Assembly: GCA_002633005.1 (NCBI GenBank)
Contig: NMRA01000179.1
Location: forward strand, 515,797 to 579,796
DNA from: Phoronis australis
Taxonomy: Eukaryota > Phoronida > Phoronidae
Length of the DNA: 64,000 nucleotides
Direction of reading: 5' to 3'
A model generated the notes under the pieces. The model saw only the letters and a list, made by a program, of their open reading frames with translations. It was not told the origin of the DNA and did not search any database. This document shows, piece after piece, positions 1 to 12,052 of the stretch. Positions within the stretch are counted from its first letter, which is position 1, and each line of letters opens with the position of its first letter. Position numbers and translations under genes: made by a program.

Positions 1-1951
1 CAATAGCCGTTCTAACTAAATGAAAGAGTACGTTAACGTGAATTCACATAATTTAACAATTTCATTATTTGCTTGGTGTTGCACACTGTATACTCGTTTA
101 CATCATACCACATGTAATGTCGAGCTACTTTTTAGTTAGTTTTTTGTCAAAGTGTATTTACTGAAAAAGTACGTTTTCGTTGGTTCTTCGCACACTCCCA
201 AAAAGCTTGTCATGAATCCCCCATTCACTGAAGAGCAGAAGAGACGATTACATTATGTAGGTAACGGCATTTGTAACCTATGATTCGATTTAGTCAAGCT
301 GTTATTTTTTGTTTTTAGCTTTCAAATTTGCCATTTCGACACTTAATAGCTAAAAGGGGAGAAGCCAGCTCAGTTCACGGCCCGACTCGTTGGTCATGCA
401 AGTCAGCGCTTGTTCTATGTTCAGATGGACTCGAGCTTTGAGTATACTCATGCTGTTTCAAGGGGTTGAGGGTCATGGGGCGAGGGGGTCGAAGGGCCGA
501 GAGGGTTGTGGGTCGAAGAAGTTGTGGGGGTCGAACAATCATTTTCCCACTGCTTGCGCCCAGCATTATGTAGAGTTCAATATTTTCTCCCTGAATTTGA
601 CGTAGCCTTCAGCGTAGAACGTGAGCTCAGTAATATGGGGGGAGAAAACAAAATATTAAGGACGTAAACTTCACATGGAAAATTGTTTGTTCATCGTCAT
701 TAAGTGTGAAGTGATAGGACCACTTACCTAATTTCTTGGATTTCAACTGAATGCCCGTCGGTGAGAACTTTACTCAGCTAAAAATGCAAACCAAATGCTC
801 AATTAATAAACCCTTGTGCAAAGAGTACCCACGAAAATAACATGCCAACATACTTAAAAGAGAGCACACGCGACCGCTGCAGCAGTTCTATTTCATGTAG
901 AAATCGTGCATATGCAGTTAGTGCAAGTTGGAATAGACACCAACAGACTTACCTCCAAATTAAACCTTGACGAAAATTCTTGATACACTTTAGTCGAACG
1001 ATTGAGCAGTCCCTCTACGCAGGTCCCCTGTATTCTCATTTCTCCTTGAAGTGTGAACGTTAGCTTCGGTGCTTAAAATAAAAAGCAGCGATCTGTCAGA
1101 GTGAGAATTGAAAAAAATTAATTGTTTTATATTACAGAAAAATAGACATGGATTGCGTTACACGGCTCCATAACGTTGCACTGAATGCAACGACAGACCT
1201 TTGGTGGTTATTTAAAGGGCCACAGTCATCGAAGTGTGGACTAAATATTTCACAGCAAGCATTGCACTGTGATCATGCACATATTGCAAAAATCGACGAC
1301 AAGGTGATCGAAAAATGTCACAACTGGAGAAAGAAACATTGTTTGCATTAAGCTTTGAAAGACCAGGCAGAAAGCCTCTCCCTGAGCCGAGTCATCGAAG
1401 TAGAGGTTACTAAGATCAATACATCGCATTTTAAAATCATCTTGGCAACTTTACAGCAAACGACACTGCATGTACTTACCGATGAAGTGTCACTAGAAAA
1501 ACTGAAGATTAAATACATTTGAAGACACATAGTCACATGCATGAGAGCAATGATATAAGTGAGACTAGTGTCATCCATGGGATTAATTACCAAGGAATTA
1601 AACTGTTCGGAGATAGGGGTCGTCCAAATGATCCTTCAACGAATTAGAAAGTACCAGAAAACATGAAATTCGTGCACTGTAACAATTTGGCGCCCAAGCA
1701 CTTGAGCGAAAGAAGCGTAATGTTTGAATGAAGCACAATTTGGCAAGTAACACGCCGCAGCTATGCACAGCTCAATGATTATGGCTATAGGGCAAAGTGT
1801 TATCGTTGGATGATTTCAAATTACTTTTTCCCCAAAACAATACATCTCGTGACGTGCCACTTGCCGATTATCTTAAACTACATGTAACTGTTTGTAAGGC
1901 ACGAACTCTACTGTACATTCTTTATACACTGCAGTTTCGAACGGTGTTTAC
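1..1951. other. Flank or intron downstream of the last visible exon; no supported gene
   Basis: No domain-bearing exon is recognised here on either strand. A strong donor-like site lies at 1480/1479 on the minus strand, preceded by an acceptor-like CAG at 1502-1504. This would define a 22-base micro-exon that I do not accept without RNA evidence. The exon at 1952 ends with an open phase-1 codon, so the transcript must continue below 1952, either in this stretch or beyond the window. Confidence 0.5.
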
Positions 1952-2239
1952 CTTCATTACAAGAAAATTCAGCAGCAACACGCAATGTTGATCCTTTACA
2001 TAAAGAATTGTCAGGAACGTCAACAGAGTCCACCGGGATGACACATAAAGTTTTGGAATCACAGTTTCGTTTTAAGTAGCCGGTCACGTTGACGCTGCAT
2101 GTAGAGGAACTGGTGGTTGAGTTGCTCAAAGAAATATGTGTGGCTTTATTGACTGATATTAACCCGTCAACTTCCACAGGAGATTCACTTGAACAGTTGA
2201 GGACCAACATGGCGTTCTGGTGCGCCTCTGTTCTACGTC
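1952..2239 (-). CDS. Exon: SUEL (galactose/rhamnose-binding lectin-like) domain 5
   Basis: This 288-base phase 1-1 exon encodes about 96 residues. Early residues read 'MLVLNC', matching the opening beta strand of SUEL domains (L-x-L-x-C). A central 'NCDSKTLC' corresponds to the conserved C-x-x-x-x-x-C segment, and the exon ends 'AEFSC', equivalent to the usual 'V-x-Y-x-C'. The family's A-x-Y-G-R sugar-binding motif is replaced by 'SVNKATH', so galactose or rhamnose binding in the canonical manner is doubtful. The acceptor follows a pyrimidine-rich tract (ttctgctcacag) and the donor is GTAAAC. The first codon, split with the exon ending at 2348, gives Arg. Several N-glycosylation sequons occur. 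The SUEL fold is also found in latrophilins and egg lectins. Confidence 0.85.
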
Positions 2240-2347
2240 CTGTGAGCAGAAATGGTAAGATAATGTACACTGTCACATTGTTCATCTATTACAAAGTAAT
2301 TATTTGATTAAGAATTGACGTCTACAATAATGGTTCAAGACACTTAC

Positions 2348-2518
2348 TGCACACTGGAAGGTCGAACCATTCGGCTTGAGAAACGTTGCATGTGATTATT
2401 TCCGAACCCATCAGATGATATTTATCTATGCACTTGACTTCGATACTCTGTCCGTGCAACAGAGGCTCTGTCCAGTTCACCAAACCATTTTCTACCACTG
2501 GGACTTCACACGTCTTTT
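2348..2518 (-). CDS. Exon: sushi/CCP domain, class B
   Basis: 171-base phase 1-1 exon. The four sushi cysteines are present in order: 'TCEVP', 'VKCID', 'ITCNV' and 'LPVCR', with the conserved Trp in 'AEWFD' between Cys3 and Cys4. The length of 57 codons is normal for the family. The donor is GTAAGTG. The chosen acceptor (aactag) is less pyrimidine-rich than its neighbours, but it is the one that keeps phase 1. Sushi domains are short beta modules used in protein-protein contacts outside the cell. It precedes SUEL 5 across an intron of only 108 bases. Confidence 0.85.
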
Positions 2519-3548
2519 CTAGTTTCAGATAGAAACAATGAGCACAAGGTTTTAATGTGATCAATGGGTGATTCGGGGCAAAGTACACTACATATGTATG
2601 TCGAATTAGTAACCTAGGAATAATCTACAATTTTAAGTAAAGTAACTCTCAAATTCACACTCTCTTAATATGGAGGGCTAATAAGCTGAAATACACTGTA
2701 TGCACCGTTAACAAAGCGTTTACGCATTTCATCAGACATCAACAGTCCCTGGCTTGATGGAAGTTTTGTAAGAAACGGACAGCCATGACTAGAGAACCTG
2801 AAGTGACGTTTTTTTTTGAAAATTAAGGATGTTTAAAAGCTTGTGAACTGGTAACTTGGCCATGATCACCAGTTTTGGGTAGTCATATCTGGCGTAAGCA
2901 ACCATTCTTAAGGCAGTCCAGTTAAATGTACCCTTCCTTGTAACGTACATGTAACTGGGGAAGTTGCCAAGATTCAGTGGTAGATTAATAACTGTATAGT
3001 AAGCTGCACAAACCTAATGGCAATGGAATCCTGGACTTAAACCACCTGTAGCAAACAGTGTTTGTTTTACCAAAAATATATCACAGCCATTAGAAGTATT
3101 ATGAAAAAGTGAAACCCATTTTCTTAGCAACTCATGGACAAAATGTGGACATAGCTTTTTGAACAATGTAAAACATGCGTGTAGCTTATGAACGAACCGA
3201 AAGGTTTGTAGTTGGTTAGCTAAAGCATGTACCAGTACAAACGAGTAAATCCAAAGATTCTAAATTGCAAATAAAACTGACAACTACTTCTTTAGCAACG
3301 TACGCGTTGAATCTGTCGAGGGAAATACGGCCATGTAACAATGTTTTCCGTATTCACCTCCCGCACTACTTGAACAGTGACCTCTGACAATGGAGGTTCA
3401 AAAAGTAGGTCAATGTCGACTCGCCGTCGTTAGCCGGTTAGATCATCAAACTTTCGGAAAATAGCTTAAAAATACAATTTTAGCAGTGTAAATACCACTC
3501 AACATGCAACCGTAGCATCTGGAACAGGACTGTTTTAACAGTCCATAG

Positions 3549-3601
3549 TATTCCTCGTATCGACCTCGACCTAGCTAGGGTCTCAGTCGATACGCGGAAT
3601 A
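3549..3601. repeat. 53-base near-perfect inverted repeat (hairpin)
   Basis: The outer arms TATTCC/GGAATA and inner arms CGTATCGAC/GTCGATACG pair around a GACC-TAGCTA-GGGTC centre. Only a few positions are unpaired, and the sequence is far more GC-balanced than its surroundings. Confidence 0.75.
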
Positions 3602-3732
3602 ATGTCTCATGGGATATTACTTCATGTACGCCACTCTCTTTACGTTTTATGTATATGTTTACTAAGTTAGAAATGACATCTTCTGCAAACGTGTTCTTGC
3701 AGTAATCGGGCATCTTCCGACATATGCAGTTT

Positions 3733-3835
3733 AGTTACTAGCGATATCAGTCATTTTGGTCACTAGCGATATCAGTCATTTAATACAATCGATATCAGTC
3801 ATTTTTTTACTAATTATATCAGTCATTTTAGTGGC
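3733..3835. repeat. Short tandem array, about 26-base unit, 4 copies
   Basis: Four diverged copies of ACTAGCGATATCAGTCATTT occur in direct orientation, the last two degraded (TCGATATCAGTC, TTATATCAGTC). Confidence 0.8.
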
Positions 3836-4199
3836 GAAAATTTGGGAATCAAATACTTTCGAAAGAAAAGACTTTTCCTACCTTCACAATACTCATATTT
3901 ACCACTGCTTTTTCTAAAGCTCGACATTCATTGTTCAAAACCGTTGGCTACTTAATTGGCACTTTATTTAAAAATTCTTAAATTATTAATTAGTTATAAC
4001 ATCGTGGTATTAATAAATTTAGTGCTTTGTTTTACAGGATTTTTCATGTCGTGCTCTTGACAAAAAGGTCCTGAGTTATTACATACCAACCTCCAGATTA
4101 TCACACTGGAAAGACGTTTCCGGCGATCATTACTCGGTACATCTCCAGGCAGTTCCCCGTTTGACGAGAATGCGACCTCAGACGTTGTGCTTGATTTAC

Positions 4200-4413
4200 A
4201 GATGCATACACAGATACATGACATACACACCTACACACATACATACATACATACATACATACTTACATTCATACATAAATACATGTATATAAACGTATAC
4301 ATATGCATACATGTATGCATACATATAATAATAAAAAAATATCTTGTCTTTACATCAAAGTCGTGTTTTTAATGAAATATATATACGAGAAAGGTTACTG
4401 CCAAGTTATAGTG

Positions 4414-4445
<32 letters not shown>

Positions 4446-4460
4446 TATTTATTTATTTAT
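4200..4460. repeat. Microsatellites: (ACAT)n-type then (TA)n and (ATTT)n
   Basis: The segment 4200-4330 is an impure tetranucleotide run (ACAT/ATAC). 4413-4441 is an almost pure TA run followed by ATTT units to 4460. ORFs crossing it are repeat artefacts. Confidence 0.9.
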
Positions 4461-5290
4461 ACAAAAGCTATGTGAGTGCAAAGTCACGGTTAAAGCAAAC
4501 GACACATCAATCATACTAAGCCAAAGCCAAAACAGTCACTGGGAACATTTTGTGGCTGTCAAGCTCAAAAGTGCAACTAACAAAGTTTAACTTTAAGTTG
4601 CGATTATCCTCTTTTAAGTTGTCTTGTCACAATGGCGTAGCTAAGCAAGTTATTTAAGGTGATTAAGTAAACACCATTTTCATAGCAAGATCACCTACAG
4701 GGGTTAGATAGATGTGGATATTTGCTTTAATTAATAATTATTTAAAATGGTACGCTTAATTCCAAACAAATTCTGCTACAAATTCCCAAATCCTTGATTT
4801 AGTTCAACTTTCAAGTATTCTTTATTCATTCAAAATTAACAAAGGTGACGCAGTCAGTAAAAGTTTCCTAAGCAGTCACTCACATTCAATTCATTTCTTT
4901 CACTATGATTTTTCTTAGGAATTGTCAGTGAACGTATCTTGTCTGATTTCACTGCGTTAACAGTTGGTATTTTAGTCTCCCGTTGCTTAAGCACTTCAAA
5001 TAACGAACTGTAATGCCATGGTAAGAAGCGTCCATCTATAAATATTATGTCATGTAGATAACTTTGAGTGACACAATACGTTTTGACGAGCACAAGAACA
5101 AAAGGTCCTATTCATTAACAATTCCTTCTTAACTGTTTTTAGGTATTTCAAAACAAAATAGCAGGTACATGACGGAACTAGTTAATATCCATTAAAACTG
5201 GATGCAGTGCTTCTTTAGGTGTATGGCAACAAACGTAACTTGTACTCGTTTTTGCTAGACAAATACTTCCAGCAACAAAATGTACTTTAC

Positions 5291-5461
5291 CAGTGCAAAA
5301 GGGCGCATCGGTCCAGTTGCCTGTAGCCAGACAAGTTGCTTGTGAGCTACCGCTAAGTTGTAAGTTATCCGGGCAGGAGTAGTTTGCAACAGAAAGGTAA
5401 GTTACAGAGGTGTAATCAACGCGAGCGTTTTCTGGGTTTGGTGGACTTGCACATTCAATTG
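5291..5461 (-). CDS. Exon: sushi/CCP domain, class B
   Basis: 171-base phase 1-1 exon. The cysteines sit in 'IECASPP', 'NYSCPD', 'ATCLAT' and 'PFCT', with 'GNWTD' carrying the conserved Trp. The acceptor is cgttttag and the donor is GTAAAG. The 'C-x-x-P-P' opening and short length match the exons at 11508, 12053 and 15427 (class B). The open reading frame continues into the intron beyond the donor, but the phase-1 pattern and GT fix the end at 5291. Confidence 0.88.
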
Positions 5462-6391
5462 CTAAAACGAAAACGGCATCACATATCATATCATATTTTA
5501 AATTCAACGATAAGTCAGCATTATTGTCACGACTGTCCCATTACTGAAAACTTGTAAAATATTCGTATGAAAATGCAAACGGAAAAACACTAGCTACATG
5601 CATCAGTTCTTTGATGAAGTTTTTGATGATTTTTTTACATTACGCTTGTAAGTGCTCACACACTTACCACCTTCACACGAACCCAAAAACAGATATGAGT
5701 TACCAGACATGAACTGTCACAAGGGAACATACAAATGTCATACATTATCGTAACAAGAAAATTATTTTTGGCAACTTATAAAATTGAGTGAAAGTGTTAA
5801 GCTTTCTATTATGCAATTGTAGTTTTCGTAGATACGTACGCAACTTGAATAATTTCGGTTCTTCAAGTTTGCCAACATTATTAGTTGGCATTGCTTCAAT
5901 TAAATAAAGATCCGTTAACTAAAAGCTAACCGGAAAGACTGTGATTTTCTACTGCGGAAATTCGGAAAACCACGAAAACTTTGGTAACCTGAAACTTCCC
6001 ATGGGAGGTCAACGATATCTGCACATTTGTGAACTTTAGTCATATGTCATGTTGTGCAACTTCAAGGTGAAGAATGATTGGCCGTATGACTGAAGTTTGT
6101 TCATGCACATATACCTGTAGTGTTGAGGCTGCAAAATTTCCCAATGTGTTCTGGGTCCCATTCTAAAGTGTCTTCTATATGCACGTGTGCAAGTTTCAGG
6201 TATACGACCGATCATTTCACAGTTTCAACTTAATAGAACTGTCCGTATTACTAAGTTCGTACATGCAAAGATATTAAACACCTCGAATTTTATAGTGAGG
6301 AAAAAATGCAGACAGCAACGTCGGTAATGTGGCAAAAGCAAAAATACTGATCCATGGATTTGCAGGTTCTATCAAACGAAATTACATGTAC
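5462..6391. other. Intron; nothing recognised
   Basis: 930 bases of AT-rich sequence between two sushi exons. I see no exon, repeat array or element termini. Confidence 0.55.
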
Positions 6392-6583
6392 CTCTGCACT
6401 GGGGAAGAGTGGAGACCTCGCCTGTTACCATGCAGTATACGATTGAGGGACCATCTAATTCGTAACCAGTTTTGCACGTGATTAAACTTGACTCCCTATA
6501 GCCAAATGTCACTTCAGACGACGAATTGCTATTTCGAATCACTGGCAAGGAACAGTTAATTTTGGTGATATCGACTGCATGCT
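6392..6583 (-). CDS. Exon: sushi/CCP domain, class A
   Basis: 192-base phase 1-1 exon, the same length as the class A exon at 12456. Cysteines: 'INCSLP', 'ITCKTGYEL', 'YCMVTGE' and 'LPQCR'. The 'x-T-G-x-x-S-T-L-P-x-C' ending is the class A signature, but Val replaces the usual Trp ('GEVSTLP'), which removes a core aromatic of the fold. The acceptor is tttatttcag and the donor is GTACAT. This is the first sushi after FN2 in module 5. Confidence 0.87.
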
Positions 6584-6894
6584 CTGAAATAAAACCAATG
6601 GACTGAACAAGTTGATGAAAAAAACGCTTTTCAGCGAAAGTATGGAAGTGAGTTTCAGACACTTGAGTTTAAGCGACTGTTAATCAAAAATAACATATCT
6701 GCATAGTTACACGTACACAGTTTAAGTCAGTTCTTAAAATAAACATCAACCTGTGACGCCATGTTCATGTGTGGAATTATCGAGTTGTTTTCACAAGCTT
6801 AAAAGCTTTGCCCAAAGAGCATTCACAGTGAAGAAACAAGATAACTCATTGCTGAACAAAGACCTTGCTAACTAGCGGCAGTAACTGGAGGTTA

Positions 6895-7110
6895 ACAATC
6901 GTCATGTTGGTGAGGATGGTGAAGAAAGTGATAGTGAATATGGTGACGAGTTTGGTTAATGTGACATTTCAAATGATTGAACGATAAAGAAGGGGATGAT
7001 AAGAGAGATGGCCACGAAGATGACTAATAAGGGGACGATAAAATGATGACCCGGATGATGACTGCGATGAAAATGACACGATGGCGATGAAGATGACAAA
7101 GATGGGCAAT
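6895..7110. repeat. Low-complexity GAT/GAA-rich tract
   Basis: Irregular runs of GATGA, GAAGATGA and related trimers on the plus strand. ORFs across it have no domain features. Confidence 0.7.
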
Positions 7111-8233
7111 TCTATTTTGACAGACGTACATGTATAATTAGAGAACATTGTGCCCAATCGTGAAAAAAGTTTTCATCCTTGGAAAATATTCAATGCATCA
7201 ATTGTTAGGTCCCACTGATAGCTTTCAATAAACTTTTCTCCTATCTTTTTATCTGACTTAGAAAACTGTCTTTACATGGGTGCGATAGACTTACGCAGAG
7301 AATTTGACTTTTTGAGAAAAAAGGTTTTAACGGTAATTTTCTGTGAGTTGCATGAAGTTACAATTTTTTAGTTTATATAGTGATTTGATGGAATGCTTTG
7401 TAGCGTACACCATACAATTTTTTTGTTGATATTTCCCAAGAAATTTTTGTTTTCAACTATTTCCTCTTTTGTATCTAGGTGCTGGTTCAATATCCTCGAA
7501 GCTCAGTAGAAAAAGATTTAATCTTTAAAAAAAGATTGCGAAATCAACGTTCATGTTTTGCCATTATGCAAAATGAGACGATGTAATCATTTGGTATTAA
7601 AGTATCTCATACAAGCCACCTAATACACTGCAAAACACAAGAGCTACAACATTCACCGAAGGTGTGACAAAAATGCTTAATGAAGTAGGTCACAAGTTGC
7701 TATCTCTTAAAAATGCCCAGGATCGTCCTTTTCAACGAAAAACATCACAGCTAGTCTGAGCAAAAATAGCTTGTTGATTCCAGCAGAACAGCAACTTGAC
7801 ATGAATTTGTTTAGGTCTCTTATTTTTAAATCTAGAGCACCCACGAAAAGCTCTTACGTGAATACTTTTTGCTTTAGAAATTTTCCCAAACCTAAGGATT
7901 TTTTACAAACATGGGGCACTAACACATAAACAATAAGTTCAGTAAATTAACATTTTCTTTCATTTACATTCCAGGATGTGGTCCAACTGTTTAATTGTAA
8001 CATGCTGAATTATCCTAAAAATAACTGTATGATACAGTTAAGTATAGCTTCTCAGTCCAATGCATCTAGTTTAAATCCGGAACAACTTCTGTATTTGATT
8101 TTATGGCTGTCTTTGTAATATTTAATCGTTTTAGGTTCTTAGGTGTGAGAGAAATTCCATCTCCTGCAAATTTGGAACTTAGAAATATGATCTAAGCTTA
8201 TTTTTATTGGCTGAAACAAGTAATTCTATGAGT

Positions 8234-8431
8234 GTGACGGACGTACGTAATGGACGTACAAATTTTCTGTACGTCCGTCACGCGATTTCTGACTTAACGA
8301 ATAATCATCGGGATCTAAAATTTTGTTCGATAGTATTGAGAAACAGGTAAAAATCTGAAATTATTTTTAATTTTAATTGAAAATGGTTGACGTGACGAAA
8401 CTTCTTTTAGCCCTATTTGTGACGGACGTAC
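8234..8431. repeat. 13-base inverted plus direct repeat GTGACGGACGTAC
   Basis: GTGACGGACGTAC at 8234 is followed by its exact reverse complement at 8269-8281, with an extra GGACGTAC between the arms. The same 13-mer recurs in direct orientation at 8419-8431. It is CpG-rich in an AT-rich intron. Confidence 0.8.
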
Positions 8432-8902
8432 GGCACCATGATATCCACAAGTTGGCCTTTGACCCCAAGAGGTCGACGATGCGCGGCTGGTCAAATGATA
8501 TTCTTATAAAGTTCAGGCTTCATGTTCTTGCGCAACTTTGATACGATAGCTTAATACACGTAATTATCTGATTCATGACAATAATTATCAATACATATAA
8601 AAGTCGGGCCAATGCTTTATGGTTAAGTGACCTCCAAAATGGGTTCATTTAGGAAAAAATCGAACGCCATAGGAAATTCAAATATGAGCCCTGAAACTAG
8701 AGAGATTTGGGTTTCAAATGACATCAGAATTGTAATTAAGTCACAATTTTATTTTTTGTCTCTCAGTTGACCTTTTCACGGAATTGCCCAGATAGTTGTA
8801 ATGACGATAGTGGTGGCTATACGTGATGAGCACGACGACAACAGCAACGATCATAATGACTTGATGACGGCACTGTTGATGATGATTAAGATGTTAACGT
8901 AC

Positions 8903-9070
8903 CCAAGAGACATGTTCCTCTCAAATTATCAACGTCGTAATTATTCGTCACCGCACACCAAGGACCGTACACATCCTCGCCAATGTTTGTCAGTAAGCAC
9001 CTAGTCACGTTGGTGCCGTTGAAAATAAAAGGAAACACACAAGGCTCTTGACCATCGGTCATTATTGGTG
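8903..9070 (-). CDS. Exon: fibronectin type II (FN2) domain
   Basis: 168-base phase 1-1 exon encoding a single FN2 module. 'PCVFPFIFNGT' is the hallmark opening. All four cysteines are present ('EPC', 'TRC', 'PWC', 'GTC'), as are 'WCAVT' and 'NYDVDN'. The usual 'W-G-x-C' ending is 'RGTC', so one core Trp is replaced. FN2 domains bind collagen or gelatin in fibronectin, MMPs and mannose-receptor relatives. The acceptor is attctattatag and the donor is GTACGT. It is the only FN2 exon seen and occupies the position that CTLDs hold in modules 1-3. Confidence 0.9.
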
Positions 9071-10818
9071 CTATAATAGAATGAAAGCAAAACAGCATTA
9101 ATCTGGGACTCATGGTATTTAATCTTATTCTAATTGTTGCAAAGGTTATGCAACAACATTTTTGCAATTTCGAAATCTAAGAGACTTCCCCTTCTTAAGT
9201 CAAAAAAGTTGTTTTTCTCAAAACGAAAAGTACATGCTTCCACAAAAAACGCAGCAGTAAAGATCATGTAGCTGCACATTGGAAGAAAAAGGTCAAGTCA
9301 GTTTAAGGGCTAGCACGGGCATATGTCTGTCGAAAATAACGACGTCTTTGATCCACCAACGATTGGTAGAACACACCAGTGTTACGCGCATTATGGGACA
9401 GAAAGGCACTCACTAGAATACGCTATAACCGCATGCACTAAAGTGACACTTAGTATAACGCGGCAGTAGCGCATCTCTGGTGCAGAGTCCGTGTAAAACG
9501 ATATGACATTCGTTGCTGGATAACTTCTTTCTACATTTCTCGTATTGCCTAAAATAAACTTTGAGTGCGGATCGCATCTGTGCAATAGCTCCAAGAGCGA
9601 CATCGTTAAAAGACTGAAAAAGACTGAATTTTACACCGCAATACTTCGAATGTATAGTGCATTCATCGAAGGCAAGATATAAAATGAGCAGTCTCACCTG
9701 CTGTGCCCTTTGTCTGGCTATATACGCCTATTGATGTTTGATCTTCTGCTCTAACATATAGTACCCTATTGCTTAATGTATGTTGTGAATGGTTTATGTT
9801 ATGACCTTTAGTATGATGATTCACGACTTACAGTACACGTAGCAAGGACCCATTTTATTATGAATAGTAAAGGGAGTAATTAACTCTGATAAATGATATA
9901 AACATAACAACGAACATACATATGTACAATATCAGATAAAGGCAATGTCGACTTGTTGCCAAGTTATCATGCGCTGCAGGTAGTCAAGCATCAATTGCTG
10001 GTACTTTTTATCCGTTTCACGATATGGCGATAAAGAAAAGACATTCGCTGATCTAGGAAGGTCTTTTATCTAATTTATAACCAAAACGGGCACTATTGCT
10101 AAAATTTGATGAACTACCCTCGCGATGAATCAGTGCACCCCATTGCTGGATACGGGAGATGCAACTTACATCTATACACACTTTACTAATCTTACGATTG
10201 CACTAATTACCACTCACCATATGCAAAGAACAGATAAAATTTGGACAATAGAAACTCAAATTTATCAAAAAATTGAGAACCAAAAACAATCAAACAAGAC
10301 AACGCTTTTGCGCTCACGGCGATATTTATTGATGTATTGTAATATTTAAAATGAGGGTGGCCTCTTCAGTTTAAGGACGCCGATATCAATGGGTTTTCAA
10401 GGACAACATGGTCGTCATTCAGGAATCGTTCCTTAAATGATGCACGAGGAACTTAGGTCACGGAGATAGACAGGAGTGGTCGACGAGGCCAAATGTTCTC
10501 AAAACAGCTTTAAGTTTAATAACAGAAACGAGCTAAACATTGTATTATATTACATTTTATTTGAGTTAGCGAATACAATTGTACTTTTAAGAAGGACTTT
10601 AAGAACCCTTAATTAGTTATAACGTGACGGCCTAACATGTCGTTCTTGAGTGTGATAACCTCCAAGAGTTCATTGGTTTCAGATTTACAAGAGGTGGCTA
10701 TAGGGAAGAATTTGGAAGAGGTGCGGACAAAAGCTCGGCGAAGTCAATGGAGTTCGTGTCCCCAATATTGTTTACCTGCTGGAAGACTTGGACATAACCA
10801 GTAAAGGCTTATACTTAC
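9071..10818. other. Intron; no supported gene
   Basis: A minus-strand ORF near 9413-9697 is moderately cysteine-rich but matches no domain cysteine pattern and has no convincing splice sites. Nothing else is recognised. Confidence 0.5.
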
Positions 10819-11121
10819 TGCACTTGTAGTGAACTTCGAGAGATGAACCAGTTGACACACACGTGCTGTTTAAAGCGTTACTGCTCGCTCTCACGGAACA
10901 CTGTGTCATATTTTGGCAAGCATCTTTAATGGCGTCGGTTGCGTCTGAGCTGCATGAGTTGTTGAAAAAAGTTTGCGTAGGGTTTTCGCAATGTGCAGTG
11001 TTGTTTCCTCCAAAGCGAGCACTGACAACGTCAATAAGCAAGTCATAATCACTGAGACCGACTTGAGAACATTTCATCGACATTAGTTCCCCTTGACAAG
11101 CATATCTTACTCGTGTCACAC
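10819..11121 (-). CDS. Exon: SUEL (galactose-binding lectin-like) domain 4
   Basis: 303-base phase 1-1 exon, about 101 residues. 'ACQGELMSMKC' is the opening strand pair. 'SARFGGNN' sits where the family has A-x-Y-G-R. 'DACQNMTQCSV' is the central C-x-x-x-x-x-C-x-V element and 'LEVHYKC' the closing strand, a good match to the family's L-x-V-x-Y-x-C. The acceptor is gttccag and the donor is GTAAGT. Its first two bases complete the Cys codon of the preceding sushi exon (T|GT), a strong sign of correct splicing. Rich in Asn sequons. Confidence 0.92.
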
Positions 11122-11507
11122 CTGGAACGAGAAAGATTCTGTCAAGTGACCAGAATTGGTTGCCGTGGTCGAGCACACTTTAAAGGATATAATGTGACTT
11201 AAAACAGTATTAGGTACCAAGAGCTTAAAACAGCATGGCAGGTTGTCAGCATCGAAAATAATCATTGGCATAGGGCAAAAATTAAATTGATGCAGCAGAG
11301 AGTACTGAAGAGATGTATGCATCAAATTAAGCACACGAGGCGCTTAGGCTGAAACTGGTGAATCGAAGGTGTTTGCGTTAAGCCCACCGCTAACATAACA
11401 AATGCTTCAATTCTATGAGGCTAACTTTTCAGAATTCATATCAACATCAATGTTGAATAATGCACGAGTCGAACTCGTGACGAAGCTTGAAGAAGCCATG
11501 TACATAC
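11122..11507. other. Short intron; nothing recognised
   Basis: 386 bases between class B sushi and SUEL 4. No coding or repeat signal. Confidence 0.6.
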
Positions 11508-11681
11508 ACTGTGGCAGTTGGTCTGTACTCCATTTACCCGAGGCAAGACACGTGGAGGAGCCGTTCTCGTACTTGAAACCGGCGCCACATGAATAGCCAA
11601 CCGTACTGCCGTAAGTCGTGACATTATGCCCAGAAATCAGGTTTAAATTCGAACGAGAAGGCGGCTGTTGGCAGTCAGTCA
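11508..11681 (-). CDS. Exon: sushi/CCP domain, class B
   Basis: 174-base phase 1-1 exon. 'TDCQQPPS' opens, with 'VGYSCGAGF', 'STCLASGKWS' and 'LPQ' followed by a T that joins GT of the SUEL exon to make Cys4. The donor is GTATGT and the acceptor gtattttag. The reading frame stays open past the donor, so an intronless reading would add spurious residues; the split cysteine decides the end. The closest relative within the gene appears to be the exon at 15427. Confidence 0.9.
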
Positions 11682-12052
11682 CTAAAATACATCGCAAAGC
11701 AGGATATCATCGTTTCCTAGTACAGGTATCACCCAGTAGGTTTAGCGTCACTTCTTCAAAAATATGGCGAGTTTATTCATGCTTTTATTACAAGCACACT
11801 GCAATGTAATGGGGTGAAGGCAAATGTACCCCTTTAATATTACTAGAGGTGACCATCATATGTATTCAAACAAGACCAAACCATCTATTCTAATAATATG
11901 TGCAATACACGATACGCGCTTTTGTAACATCGAATTAATTTATTACACACTCATAATCAACAATTTGAACATCAAACTCCCATTTCTGGCGACATTATTA
12001 GTTATTAACATGCGTCTCAGCTCTATTCACTGTCCCGACATAAAATACTTAC
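11682..12052. other. Short intron; nothing recognised
   Basis: 371 bases of AT-rich intron between two class B sushi exons. Confidence 0.6.

Larger units (their letters stand above)
2519..5290. other. Intron between two class B sushi exons; repeats only
   Basis: No coding signal. It holds a 53-base hairpin (3549-3601), a short tandem array containing GATATCAGTCATTT (3733-3835) and ACAT/TA microsatellites (4200-4460). The remainder is AT-rich sequence without recognised structure. Confidence 0.6.
6584..8902. other. Intron; low-complexity and inverted-repeat DNA, no exon found
   Basis: In mannose-receptor-type proteins FN2 is followed by C-type lectin domains, so I searched the minus strand here for a W-I-G-L or E-P-N exon and found none. 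It contains a GAT-rich tract (6895-7110) and the GTGACGGACGTAC repeats (8234-8431). Confidence 0.5.

Noticed and set aside
1480-1501. 22-base micro-exon on the minus strand with a strong GTAAGT donor
   Set aside because: It would change phase and encodes no recognisable sequence; splice-like motifs alone are too common.
4187-4590. Plus-strand ORFs rich in His-Thr-Tyr-Ile
   Set aside because: Translation of ACAT and TA microsatellites.
9391-9697. Cysteine-containing minus-strand ORFs as an extra domain exon
   Set aside because: Cysteine spacing fits none of sushi, SUEL, CTLD or FN2, and no phase-1 splice sites flank it.
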